Positions 1 to 7,391 of a stretch of DNA of 16,889 nt are shown here, one piece after another. Source of the DNA: JAWODU01 sp046483125. GTDB lineage: Bacteria; Verrucomicrobiota; Kiritimatiellia; UBA8416; JAWODU01. The DNA is taken from positions 1 to 16,889 of the forward strand of contig JAWODU010000107.1 in NCBI GenBank assembly GCA_046483125.1. The letters run 5' to 3'. Made by a program: the position numbers and the translations under genes. The stretch's first letter is position 1. Each line of letters starts with the position of its first letter. The notes below the pieces were generated by a model. The model was not told where the DNA came from and did not search any database. It saw only the letters and a list, made by a program, of their open reading frames with translations.

Positions 1-1266
1 GTAGAATCCATCCAGGCGCTCCAGCTCTTCCGGGGTCAGGGGCACGGGATCGGGACCGTCCGGATCGGGACCGTCCGGATCGGGCTCCGCGCCTTCCTCT
101 GCCAAAGGAGAAGCGGAAAGAGCGCCTTCCAGGACGATGTCCACCACCCGGGTGGCCAGCCTGCCCGGGTTGCTGGAGGGAAAGTTGCAGAGCACGGCCA
201 CCGAGGTCTCCTGTTCCGGGAAGCGGAGGAACTGGCTCCGGTAGCCGGCGTCAGCCCCGCCGTGGCCCACAGTGGAGAGGCCTCGGTAGCGCCCGTGCAC
301 CAGGCCCAGGGCGTAGGGAATGGTGTCGCCGGAGCGGAGGACCCCTCTGCGATGCATTTCCTCCACCACCTCCGGGCCGCCGACCTCCGCCGTGTAGAAG
401 TTCCGGTCCCATCGGGCCATGTCTTCCACGGTGGTGTGGAGGCTCGTGGCCCCCACCACGTCGAAGTCCGGGATGCTGATCCGATACTTCCCTTCTGCGA
501 TGGGGGCGTAGGCGTAGGCTCGGTCCGGAACCATGGTGTTGTGGTCATCGTGGAAATGGGTCCCCTCCATCCCCAGTGGACCGAAGATCCTTTCCTGGGC
601 GAATTCCTTCAGGGTCTGGCCGCTCACCCGTTCCACCACCACGGCCAGGAGGGTGAACCCCGTGTTGGAGTAGAGGTACTGGGTCCCCACCGGGAAGTTC
701 AGGGCCGTCTGACGGGAGGTGATGTCCAGCACGTCCCCCTGGGTGATGACGTCGCCCTCGAAGCGCCACCCGGCCATGCCCAGCAGGCTCCACTGGTCCC
801 GGAGCCCGCTGGTGTGGTTCGCCAGGTGGCGGAGAGTGATGGTCTCACCGAAGTCGGGAACCTCCGGCACGTACGTCCGGATGTCATCCTCCCAGGAGAC
901 ACGTCCTTCGGCCACCAGGAGGGAGACGGCAAAGGTGGTGAACTGCTTCGAGACCGAGGCAACGTGGAAGACGGAAGAGGGGGAGATGGGAACGCCGTAT
1001 TCAAGATTCGCCATCCCGTAGCCCCGGAAGTACAGGGGGCGGCCTTCTTCCATGACGGAAAGGGCGCAACCCGGAGTGGTTGTCCTGTCCATTTGCAGGA
1101 AGATCGAGTCCACCCGGGACCACATGCTCCCTTCCTGGGCCGCCACCGGGCCGGGCCGGCCCGGGAGGAGAGGAAGGAGGAGAAGGACGAGAAGGACGAG
1201 AGAACCGGTAAGCCCGGGAGAACGCCCTCGTTGAAGCGCTTTGGGAACTCGGTTACAGAGCATCAT
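1..1266 (-). CDS. Secreted serine beta-lactamase-family hydrolase (class C/PBP-like), partial at the left edge
   Basis: The minus-strand frame is open from ATG at 1266 to the window edge (422 codons, no stop), so the C-terminus is missing. An AGGAGG ribosome site lies five bases before the ATG; a second ATG follows at once. The N-terminus has a basic stretch, a Leu-rich core and a likely cleavage site after PVA near residue 42, so the product is probably exported. Three motifs of the serine beta-lactamase/DD-peptidase fold are visible: SVSK at residues 104-107 (nucleophile Ser104), YSN at 199-201, and HGG near residue 334. After the domain comes a linker repeating GPDPD, then a segment ending GFY that looks like the start of a C-terminal domain. 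The family includes esterases, D-aminopeptidases and beta-lactamases, and the substrate cannot be told from sequence. Codons end almost wholly in G or C, unlike the genes to the right. It is 430 bp downstream of the efflux operon and probably a separate unit. Confidence 0.88.
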   Translation of the reverse strand, partial: MMLCNRVPKALQRGRSPGLTGSLVLLVLLLLPLLPGRPGPVAAQEGSMWSRVDSIFLQMDRTTTPGCALSVMEEGRPLYFRGYGMANLEYGVPISPSSVFHVASVSKQFTTFAVSLLVAEGRVSWEDDIRTYVPEVPDFGETITLRHLANHTSGLRDQWSLLGMAGWRFEGDVITQGDVLDITSRQTALNFPVGTQYLYSNTGFTLLAVVVERVSGQTLKEFAQERIFGPLGMEGTHFHDDHNTMVPDRAYAYAPIAEGKYRISIPDFDVVGATSLHTTVEDMARWDRNFYTAEVGGPEVVEEMHRRGVLRSGDTIPYALGLVHGRYRGLSTVGHGGADAGYRSQFLRFPEQETSVAVLCNFPSSNPGRLATRVVDIVLEGALSASPLAEEGAEPDPDGPDPDGPDPVPLTPEELERLDGFY

Positions 1267-1280
1267 GGGATCCTCCTGGG

Positions 1281-1400
1281 AGTACGGTGGCCTCCATGGC
1301 TGTAAGTACGGTGGCCTCCATGGCTGAAAGTACGGTGGCCTCCATGGCTGTAAGTACGGTGGCCTCCATGGCTGGAAGCACGGTGGCCTCCAAGGACATC
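1281..1400. repeat. Five-copy tandem repeat, 24-bp period
   Basis: Five head-to-tail copies of a 24-bp unit, each containing ACGGTGGCCTCCATGGC. Copies differ at only a few positions (tail GTA, GAA, GTA, GGA), and the fifth copy diverges after CTCCA. The array ends one base before the ribosome site region of the beta-lactamase-like gene. Because 24 is a multiple of three, the array is open in more than one frame. Confidence 0.92.
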
Positions 1401-1547
1401 CTCTGATTCTAGAGGCCAGGCCGGGGCGGGCTCAACAAGATCGGCGCTCGGGATCGAGCCATTCCTATCTCGATCTCTATCCTCTGATTCAACCCCGATC
1501 CGTTTTGTTCACCTCCGTTTCGCCTCAAGATTTCCTTGCGTCCGGTC

Positions 1548-1653
1548 GCCGTGATCACGTCGCGGTCGGTCGCCATGATCACATCGCGGTCGGTCGCCAT
1601 GATCACGTCGCGGTCGGTCGCCATGATCACATCGCGGTCCGTCGCCGTGATCA
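1548..1653. repeat. Tandem repeat, 24-bp period, with a TGATCA in every unit
   Basis: Four full units and a partial fifth of a 24-bp sequence of the form GCC(A/G)TGATCAC(A/G)TCGCGGTC(G/C)GTC. Each unit carries the palindrome TGATCA, giving five GATC sites spaced exactly 24 bp apart. Units alternate A/G at the position after TGATCAC. The sequence is unrelated to the neighbouring 24-bp array at 1281-1400. Confidence 0.92.
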
Positions 1654-1656
1654 ACT

Positions 1657-1705
1657 CCCACCTACCACCTACCACCTACCACCTACCACCTACCACCTAC
1701 CACCT
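1657..1705. repeat. Heptanucleotide array (TACCACC; GGTGGTA on the minus strand)
   Basis: Six perfect 7-bp units at 1663-1704, with a partial unit on the left. Read on the minus strand the unit is GGTGGTA. It begins exactly at the 3' end of the permease gene, whose last codons (TGG TAG) are part of the first unit. The same unit recurs on the plus strand at 13395-13429 between thiS and thiG, so this is a dispersed short tandem repeat of the genome. Confidence 0.93.
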
Positions 1706-2980
1706 GTTCTCCGCACCGCCGCCTCCTTTCTGCTTCCGATCCGTATCCGTCCTCGAAACTGTGTATCCGAGCGCCGCAACTGCTTCGACGAGTTCTTCCA
1801 GGCTCGCCCTTTTGCCTGCCACGACCGCCTCGCCTCTTTCCTGCGAAACGGCAACTGACGTTACACCTGAACAGCGGGACAGCACCTCCTTTACCGATTC
1901 AGCGCAGTGCGAACAGGTCATGCCTTCGATCTTCAACCTTGTGAGCGGAACGCCGGCCGGCAAATGGTCGCGCCGGCGGGAGAACAAAAGGGCGTAGGCC
2001 AGTACCGCCAGAAGAATAAGCGCGGAGATAAGCTTTACACTGAATGGAAGCATCCGGTGCACGTGGGCAGCCGATTCGTAGCCTCCGGATGCAAAGAGTC
2101 CGTCCAGGAGAAGGCCGGACAGCATGGCGGTTGCGGCAACTGCGAGCAGGTAGATCACAGTTGTCTTTTTCCCCAGGAGTTTCCAGAGAGTGGCAAGTGT
2201 CGCCGCGTTCGTGGCCGGACCGGTCATGAGGAAGACAAGTACGGCGCCGGGAGCGACCCCCTTGACGAGAAGAGCCGCCGCGATGGGTATCGAAGCGGTT
2301 GCGCATACATACATGGGCACTCCAAGCGCCAACAGCAACAGCATTGCCGGGATGCCGGTTCTTATGCTCTCGGGCAGGAAATCCGTCGGGACCGCCACGG
2401 AGATAAGACCCGCGATGAAGACGCCCGCAAGCAGAGGACGGCCAATATCCCTTGGGAGGGTCAGGAAACCGTATGCCAAGGCTCGAACCAGCAACGGTTT
2501 CCCGTTCGCGTCACTACTGTTGCCTTCATCCGCGGAGTGTGCCTGGGCGCCGGGGTTGTCGACCCGGCTTTCGGACACCAGGTTCACCGCTGCGCCGCCG
2601 ATGACGCCGCTGACGAACGCCGCGACCGGTCTGAATATGGCGAAGACGGGGCCAAGCAGGCTGAGCGTAACCATTATGCTGTCAACGCCCGTTTGAGGCG
2701 TCGAGATAAGGAAGGCAGTTGTTGCGCCTTTGCCGGCTCCCTGTCTGCGCAGAGCAGCGGCTACGGGCACAACGCCGCAGGAGCATAGCGGGAGAGGCAC
2801 ACCGAAACAGGAAGCCTTGAGCACCGACCAGAGGCCGTGTCCGCCAAGGTGTTTCCGGACAAGGCGTTCTGATATCAACACGGACAACAGCCCCGCCATG
2901 GCGAAGCCGAACAACAGGTACGGCGCCATCTCGAGAAATGTTTCTGAGAATTTCATGTAGATTGAACCCTGGTCCGTCAT
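1697..2980 (-). CDS. Heavy-metal export permease (CSCG-motif, SO_0444/DUF318-like) with C-terminal HMA domain
   Basis: A 427-residue inner-membrane protein. Hydrophobic segments run from about residue 15 to 335. They include the family signature VPLPLCSCGV (Cys66, Cys68), the TPQTGVDS motif near 94-101, a PMYVCATAS motif (Cys226) and MTGPATNAATL near 252. A polar loop separates the two membrane halves at about 136-160. Residues about 346-412 form a heavy-metal-associated domain with MTCSHC (Cys356, Cys359), as in copper chaperones. Related permeases export copper, zinc or arsenicals; the metal here is not determinable. The ATG at 2980 is 10 bp past the stop of the outer-membrane factor. A second in-frame ATG at 2956 is equally compatible with the family, and neither has a strong ribosome site. 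It is the last gene of the leftward operon. Its TAG stop is supplied by the adjoining heptamer array. Confidence 0.9.
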   Translation of the reverse strand: MTDQGSIYMKFSETFLEMAPYLLFGFAMAGLLSVLISERLVRKHLGGHGLWSVLKASCFGVPLPLCSCGVVPVAAALRRQGAGKGATTAFLISTPQTGVDSIMVTLSLLGPVFAIFRPVAAFVSGVIGGAAVNLVSESRVDNPGAQAHSADEGNSSDANGKPLLVRALAYGFLTLPRDIGRPLLAGVFIAGLISVAVPTDFLPESIRTGIPAMLLLLALGVPMYVCATASIPIAAALLVKGVAPGAVLVFLMTGPATNAATLATLWKLLGKKTTVIYLLAVAATAMLSGLLLDGLFASGGYESAAHVHRMLPFSVKLISALILLAVLAYALLFSRRRDHLPAGVPLTRLKIEGMTCSHCAESVKEVLSRCSGVTSVAVSQERGEAVVAGKRASLEELVEAVAALGYTVSRTDTDRKQKGGGGAENRW

Positions 2981-2990
2981 CTTGCCATTC

Positions 2991-4364
2991 TCACTCGTTC
3001 TTTCCCGTTAATTCGCTTCCTGTGAGCATTTCAAGTTCCGCGCGCCGTTTTCCCTTCTCCGCCAGAGCATTTTCCGCGGCAAGCCGGAATTCCAGCAGTA
3101 TGCGTTCTGCATCAATCAAGGAGATAAACGTGACCTTTCCGGCTTCAAATCCCTGCTGGGCAACCTTCCGGGATTCCTCCGCTTTGGGAATCAGAGTATC
3201 CCGGTAGAGATCGACCTTCCGTTCGGCATCCCGAAAATGGTAAAGAGCCAGTTCCAGGCCCGACAGCAGGCGGTTCTTGAAGTCGCCCTTTTCTTTTCGC
3301 ACCGCGGACAGTTGGAGCATGGCTTCACGCTCTGCGGCTCGATATTTGCCGTACCAGATAGGTATGTTCACCGAGATCATGGCCATGACCGGGTCTTTTC
3401 CGCTGTCGGCGACATCGGGCATGTTTGCCTCGCCCGTGCTCACGTACTCGGCGCCGACGGTAATATCCGGGAAGTATTCCTTGCGTGCCAGGGCTACAGC
3501 GTGTCCTTCCTTTGCCGCCAGGCGCTCAAGTCGTTTCAAGTCTGGATTGTGTTGGATGAGCAATTCCCTGACTGCCTCGTCCGTCAGGCCGAGCGTACTG
3601 TAGGGAAGCGCCTTGGGCCACGGCAGAGGTGAATGGGTTGAGCGATTGAGCGCGGCATTCAGTCTTGCCGTTATCGGCTTTCGCAACGACTCCAGGGTTT
3701 TGAGCCGATCGGCCAGTTTTCCCAGCTCGACCTGCGCCTGTACAACGGACCCGTGAGGAGCGGTGCCTGTCTTGAATCGCGTTCTGGCCACGGCTTCAAG
3801 ATTGCCGACGAGCTTAAGATGTTCCTTTGTGATGGTAAGGGATCTGGCGAGGTAATAGTAGTCGTGATAGGCTGCCTTGACTTCGTAGAAGAGACGAAGT
3901 TTTGTCTTCTCGTAGGCCTCTCTTTCAGCCGCCGCCATTTCTCCGGCGATATCACCCTTCAGGCTCAATTTCCCAAACCAGGGAAATGTTTGAGATAGAC
4001 CAAGCTTCTGCTCCTGCGGACCCACACGCGTCTCAACATTTTCAATGAAATACGCGTAATTGAAACGTGGGTCGGGCAGGCTCTTCGCCTGGGGAATACG
4101 TTCCAGCGCCGCCTTCCAACGGCTGAAGGCCGCCTCTAACCCCGGGTTGTTAAGGGCCGCGTATTTGAGGTAGTCATCCAAACTGCTATCGTCACGAAGT
4201 GCAGGGAGATCAAGCGATCGGTTCTCCACCGATTCATCGGACGGCGAAATTCCGACAGGAACATGTCTGCCGTCCACTCCTTCGCGGATAGACGCGCATC
4301 CCGTAAGCAAAGCCGCGCACACGGACAGCAGGAGACTTGCATGTAGCGCTGTTCTCGACATCAT
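2991..4364 (-). CDS. TolC/CusC-like outer-membrane efflux lipoprotein
   Basis: A 457-residue outer-membrane efflux factor (OEP family). It starts with a short signal peptide and a lipobox LTGC with Cys23, predicting a lipid-anchored mature protein. Two OEP repeats are recognisable: the first around residues 60-250 with the metal-efflux type sequence LPDPRF and a long helical hairpin, the second around 260-450. Family members form the trimeric tunnel that lets inner-membrane pumps discharge across the outer membrane, often for metals (CusC, CzcC). Its start codon overlaps the stop of cysK in an ATGA (4361-4364), so translation is probably coupled. The permease follows after 10 bp. No periplasmic adaptor or RND pump gene is found in the window, which is unusual for this family. 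Confidence 0.88.
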   Translation of the reverse strand: MMSRTALHASLLLSVCAALLTGCASIREGVDGRHVPVGISPSDESVENRSLDLPALRDDSSLDDYLKYAALNNPGLEAAFSRWKAALERIPQAKSLPDPRFNYAYFIENVETRVGPQEQKLGLSQTFPWFGKLSLKGDIAGEMAAAEREAYEKTKLRLFYEVKAAYHDYYYLARSLTITKEHLKLVGNLEAVARTRFKTGTAPHGSVVQAQVELGKLADRLKTLESLRKPITARLNAALNRSTHSPLPWPKALPYSTLGLTDEAVRELLIQHNPDLKRLERLAAKEGHAVALARKEYFPDITVGAEYVSTGEANMPDVADSGKDPVMAMISVNIPIWYGKYRAAEREAMLQLSAVRKEKGDFKNRLLSGLELALYHFRDAERKVDLYRDTLIPKAEESRKVAQQGFEAGKVTFISLIDAERILLEFRLAAENALAEKGKRRAELEMLTGSELTGKNE

Positions 4365-5311
4365 TGTCGCACATCAAAAAGCGTTGTCGAAAGGTATCTT
4401 TCCCCAGAATCGGGTAGAATTACTACAATGGTCTTGTTCTCGAATTCCGGCTCCCTGGTGAGTCGAGCGGCCACCGCCGCCGCCGCTCCGCTGGATATGC
4501 CGGAAAGAATGCCTTCTTCAAGCGTCAGTCGGCGGGCAAAATCCATGGCTTCCTCGTTGGCCACCTGTTCAACGCGGTCCACAAGTGAAAGATCCAGAAC
4601 GTCCGGAATAAAGCCGGCGCCAATGCCCTGGATCATGTGTGGGCCGGGCTTCAGTTCTTCGCCTGCAAGCTTCTGGGTAATGACCGGGCTATTGCTCGGC
4701 TCTATGGCCACGGAGACAATCTTCTTTCCCTGCGTGTTCTTGATGTAACGCGAGACGCCGGAAATTGTTCCTCCGGTCCCGACTCCCGTAATCAGCACGT
4801 CGATCCCGCCCTCAGTGTCTTTCCATATCTCCGGGCCTGTCGTCTTCTCATGAATTGCCGGATTGGCCGGGTTCTTGAACTGCTGAGGCATGAAATAGCG
4901 TTTGGGATCGGACGCGAGGAGTTCCTCTGCTTTCGCGATGGCGCCGGGCATGCCCTTTTCGCCCGGCGTCAGCTCCAGATTGGCCCCGAACGCTTTAAGT
5001 ATCTTGCGCCGCTCAATGCTCATGGTTTCGGGCATGGTCAGAGTGACTTTGTACCCGCGCGCGGCGCCGACATAAGCCAGGGCGATGCCTGTATTGCCGC
5101 TTGTCGGCTCCACAATCTCCATGCCGGGCTTGAGAACGCCCCTTTTTTCAGCATCCCAGACCATGGACGCGCCGATCCTGCACTTGACCGAGTAAGAGGG
5201 GTTGCGCCCCTCGACTTTGCCGAGGACCACGGCCTTGTCTCCCGCCACCTTGTGCAGTTGGACAAGCGGCGTGTTTCCAATTGAAAGTGAATTGTCTTTG
5301 TAGCAGCTCAT
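4361..5311 (-). CDS. cysK: Cysteine synthase A (O-acetylserine sulfhydrylase)
   Basis: A 316-residue PLP enzyme that makes L-cysteine from O-acetylserine and sulfide in the cytoplasm. The cofactor lysine is Lys43 in NPSYSVKCRIG, the same variant as in E. coli CysK. The TSGNTGIALAYV substrate loop, the PLP-phosphate loop GVGTGGTISGVSRY, the PETMSIERR stretch and the C-terminal GISSGAA and PDSGERYLS motifs are all present. Length and similarity fit CysK rather than CysM. An AGGAG ribosome site precedes ATG 5311. It lies 58 bp after nifS in the same operon and overlaps the efflux factor by four bases. The obvious local role is to supply cysteine to NifS. The presence of a second sulfhydrylase (MetY) across the divergent promoter supports a sulfide-assimilation theme. 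Confidence 0.96.
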   Translation of the reverse strand: MSCYKDNSLSIGNTPLVQLHKVAGDKAVVLGKVEGRNPSYSVKCRIGASMVWDAEKRGVLKPGMEIVEPTSGNTGIALAYVGAARGYKVTLTMPETMSIERRKILKAFGANLELTPGEKGMPGAIAKAEELLASDPKRYFMPQQFKNPANPAIHEKTTGPEIWKDTEGGIDVLITGVGTGGTISGVSRYIKNTQGKKIVSVAIEPSNSPVITQKLAGEELKPGPHMIQGIGAGFIPDVLDLSLVDRVEQVANEEAMDFARRLTLEEGILSGISSGAAAAVAARLTREPEFENKTIVVILPDSGERYLSTTLFDVRQ

Positions 5312-5369
5312 TGTATCGTTTCTCCTCTTTTTCCTGTTTTAAGCTTCGTCGACCTCCGGATGCTGAATG

Positions 5370-6521
5370 TCAGGCAAACGGCGAGAGGCCCCGAAGTCTC
5401 TCCACGATGGGGGGCATACACTCCAATACATAGTCTATCTCGTGTTCTGTGTTGTACCGGCTCAGGCTGAAGCGGACCGAACCGTGGGCGGAAGTAAACG
5501 GTATACCCATGGCCCTGATCACGTGGGACGGTTCCAGGGAACTGGATGTGCATGCCGATCCGGAAGACGCGGCGATTCCACGGTCGCTCAGTGAATACAG
5601 TATTGCCTCGCCTTCTATGTAGTCGAAGCTGATATTCGTGGTATTCGGTACGCGGTGATCCCTGTCGCCGTTAACCCTCGTATGCGGGCACTCAACTGCA
5701 ATGCCGTTTTCCAACTTGTCACGGAGCCGCGCAATGCGCTCTGTGTCCTTGGAGAGAGAACCTGCCGCAAGCTCGCAGGCGCGTCCGAGGCCCACTATGT
5801 AGGGTACGTTTTCGGTGCCGCCGCGGCGTCCGCCCTCCTGATGCCCTCCCAGGAGAAGTGCCTGCAATCGTGTGCCCTTGCGGACAAACAGGGCGCCGAT
5901 GCCTTTCGGGGCATGGATTTTGTGGCCGGAAAGAGACAGCATATCGACCGGAACTTTCTGCACGTCAACCGGCACCTTGCCCACAGCCTGGACGGCGTCG
6001 GTATGCAGGATTCCGCCGGACTCTTTGACCTTTTCAGCGATCTCTTGCATGGGGAAAACGACCCCGGTTTCATTGTTGGCCCACATGAGGCTTACAAGCG
6101 CCGGGCCTTCTGCAAGAGCGCGCGCAAATGCGTCGAAATCGAGCTGTCCGTTGCCGTCTACGCCAATTCCGGTCGTCGTGTAACCACGCTCCCGCAGGTA
6201 TCGTGCCGGTTCAAGGACCGCCAGATGCTCTACGCGGCTGGTGATAATCCGCCTGTATGCCGGGTTGGCCTCCACGGCGCCGCGTATAGCCGTGTTATCA
6301 CTCTCGGTGCCGCACGAGGTAAACAGGATTTCCGATGGGTCCGCGTTGATCAGCGCGGCCACTTTTTCCCTTGCTTCTTCCATATGCTGTTTCACTTTGC
6401 CGCCAAAGGCGTGCATGCTCGACGGATTGCCCCAGAGGTCGTTGAAAAAGGGCAGCATTGCTTCAGTCACTTCCGGCGCAACCCGTGTCGTTGCATTGTT
6501 ATCCATGTATACGTTCTTCAT
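5370..6521 (-). CDS. nifS: Cysteine desulfurase, NifS type
   Basis: A 383-residue class V aminotransferase-fold PLP enzyme that removes sulfur from cysteine as a protein-bound persulfide. The cofactor lysine is Lys201 in SGHKIHAPKG, and the persulfide-carrying Cys324 is in SSGSACTSSSLEPSH, the short-loop NifS/IscS type. The frame is open further upstream, to 6623. I chose ATG 6521 because it has AGGAGG just ahead, gives the family N-terminus (MKNVYMDNNATT) and forms an ATGA overlap with the nifU stop. Directly following nifU implies the pair works as a scaffold-desulfurase unit. No nitrogenase gene is in sight, so the role is presumably general Fe-S assembly and sulfur supply to the LarE-like, MnmA and thiamine proteins. 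Confidence 0.96.
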   Translation of the reverse strand: MKNVYMDNNATTRVAPEVTEAMLPFFNDLWGNPSSMHAFGGKVKQHMEEAREKVAALINADPSEILFTSCGTESDNTAIRGAVEANPAYRRIITSRVEHLAVLEPARYLRERGYTTTGIGVDGNGQLDFDAFARALAEGPALVSLMWANNETGVVFPMQEIAEKVKESGGILHTDAVQAVGKVPVDVQKVPVDMLSLSGHKIHAPKGIGALFVRKGTRLQALLLGGHQEGGRRGGTENVPYIVGLGRACELAAGSLSKDTERIARLRDKLENGIAVECPHTRVNGDRDHRVPNTTNISFDYIEGEAILYSLSDRGIAASSGSACTSSSLEPSHVIRAMGIPFTSAHGSVRFSLSRYNTEHEIDYVLECMPPIVERLRGLSPFA

Positions 6522-7375
6522 GGCTGTTCCTCCTCGACCGTGAGATCGGGCGACACGAACTCCCGCAATTTCCTTTCCAGGAGGCCATGAAGTGTGAATT
6601 GAGCCACATTGCATTTGGCGCACATGCCGCGCAGAGCTACGATTACCCTGTCTCCGGCTACGTCGATAAGTTCGATATCCCCTCCGTCTTTCTGGAGTTG
6701 CGGCCGGACCTCGCCGTCAATAACCTCCTCAATTCGATGGATCTTCTGAACGCTGGTCATTCGGGCAGGCTCCGGACCGGAGTGAAAATCTTCATTGGGC
6801 GGCGGGGGAGGGGAGTGCCGTATCTTCGCGATTATGGATGCTATGTCGGGCCGGCACTTGCCGCATCCGCCGCCTGCCTTGCAGTAATCGGTAACCTGTT
6901 GGACCGTAGTCAGGTCATTGTCCTTGACTACGCGTTCGATCTCCTTGTCCGTTACTCCAAAGCAGGTGCAGATCACGCTGCCGTCAATCGTTTCAGTGCC
7001 GGATGCGCCGGTGCGGTAGTTAGCAATAGCGGCTTCCAGGGCTTCTCTTCCCATAACGGAACAGTGCATTTTCTGCTCCGGCAATCCGCCCAGGTATTCG
7101 GCGATGTCCCGGTTGGTTACGCGTTCGGCTTCTTCGAGAGTTTTGCCTTTGATAATTTCAGTAAGGGCCGAAGATGACGCGATGGCGCTGGCGCATCCGA
7201 ACGTCTTGAACTTTACGTCCGCTATGCGCTTTTTATCGTTAAGTTTGAACGTGAGCTTGAGCGCGTCGCCGCAGGCCATGGACCCAACTTCGCCAACGCC
7301 GTCGGGGTTCTCTATTTCGCCAACGTTGTGAGGATTGCGGAAATGGTCCAGTACCTTGTCTGTGTAATTCCACAT
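6518..7375 (-). CDS. nifU: Fe-S cluster scaffold NifU, three-domain form
   Basis: A 285-residue modular scaffold. Residues about 1-125 are the IscU-like domain with cluster cysteines Cys35, Cys61 and Cys105. Residues about 133-178 are the BFD-like permanent [2Fe-2S] domain with CTC (136, 138) and CGKC (171-174). After a proline-rich linker (about 188-203), residues 207-275 are the Nfu domain with Cys252-x-x-Cys255 (MCAKC). This is the full NifU architecture of nitrogen fixers and epsilonproteobacteria rather than the separate IscU/Nfu proteins. The ATG has AAGGAG nine bases ahead. The gene lies 16 bp after the E1-LarE fusion and overlaps nifS by four bases. It probably builds clusters for the Fe-S proteins encoded across the promoter (NadA, ThiH, the Rrf2 regulator). 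Confidence 0.95.
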   Translation of the reverse strand: MWNYTDKVLDHFRNPHNVGEIENPDGVGEVGSMACGDALKLTFKLNDKKRIADVKFKTFGCASAIASSSALTEIIKGKTLEEAERVTNRDIAEYLGGLPEQKMHCSVMGREALEAAIANYRTGASGTETIDGSVICTCFGVTDKEIERVVKDNDLTTVQQVTDYCKAGGGCGKCRPDIASIIAKIRHSPPPPPNEDFHSGPEPARMTSVQKIHRIEEVIDGEVRPQLQKDGGDIELIDVAGDRVIVALRGMCAKCNVAQFTLHGLLERKLREFVSPDLTVEEEQP

Positions 7376-7391
7376 TGGGCATCTCCTTTAA

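Larger units (their letters stand above)
1267..1696. other. 430-bp non-coding repeat island between the permease and the hydrolase
   Basis: No convincing gene is present. The stretch holds two tandem arrays with 24-bp periods (1281-1400 and 1548-1653) and most of a heptamer array (1657-1705). The unique part between them (1401-1547) contains a second copy of a 12-bp word, ATCCTCTGATTC (1398-1409 and 1479-1490). Open frames crossing the arrays translate into repeats such as MATDRDVI and are best read as by-products of periods divisible by three. I see no clear intrinsic terminator for the upstream operon and no strong promoter for the hydrolase. Confidence 0.7.

Noticed and set aside
262..1305. 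Long plus-strand open frame of 347 codons opposite the hydrolase
   Set aside because: It is the antisense shadow of a GC-rich gene. The minus strand carries SxxK, YSN and HGG motifs, a signal peptide and a good ribosome site; the plus frame has none.
1281..1653. Tandem arrays as a possible CRISPR
   Set aside because: Units are contiguous with no unique spacers, and no cas genes are present.
1409..1675. Minus-strand frame encoding MATDRDVI repeats
   Set aside because: It is a translation of the 24-bp and heptamer arrays with no family features. A repeat period divisible by three explains the open frame.
6522..6623. Upstream extension of nifS
   Set aside because: It lies inside nifU, adds 34 non-homologous residues, and ATG 6521 has the ribosome site and the ATGA overlap.
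5370..7375. NifU/NifS as evidence of nitrogen fixation
   Set aside because: No nitrogenase or other nif genes are in the window; the NifU/NifS pair also serves general Fe-S assembly in several bacteria.
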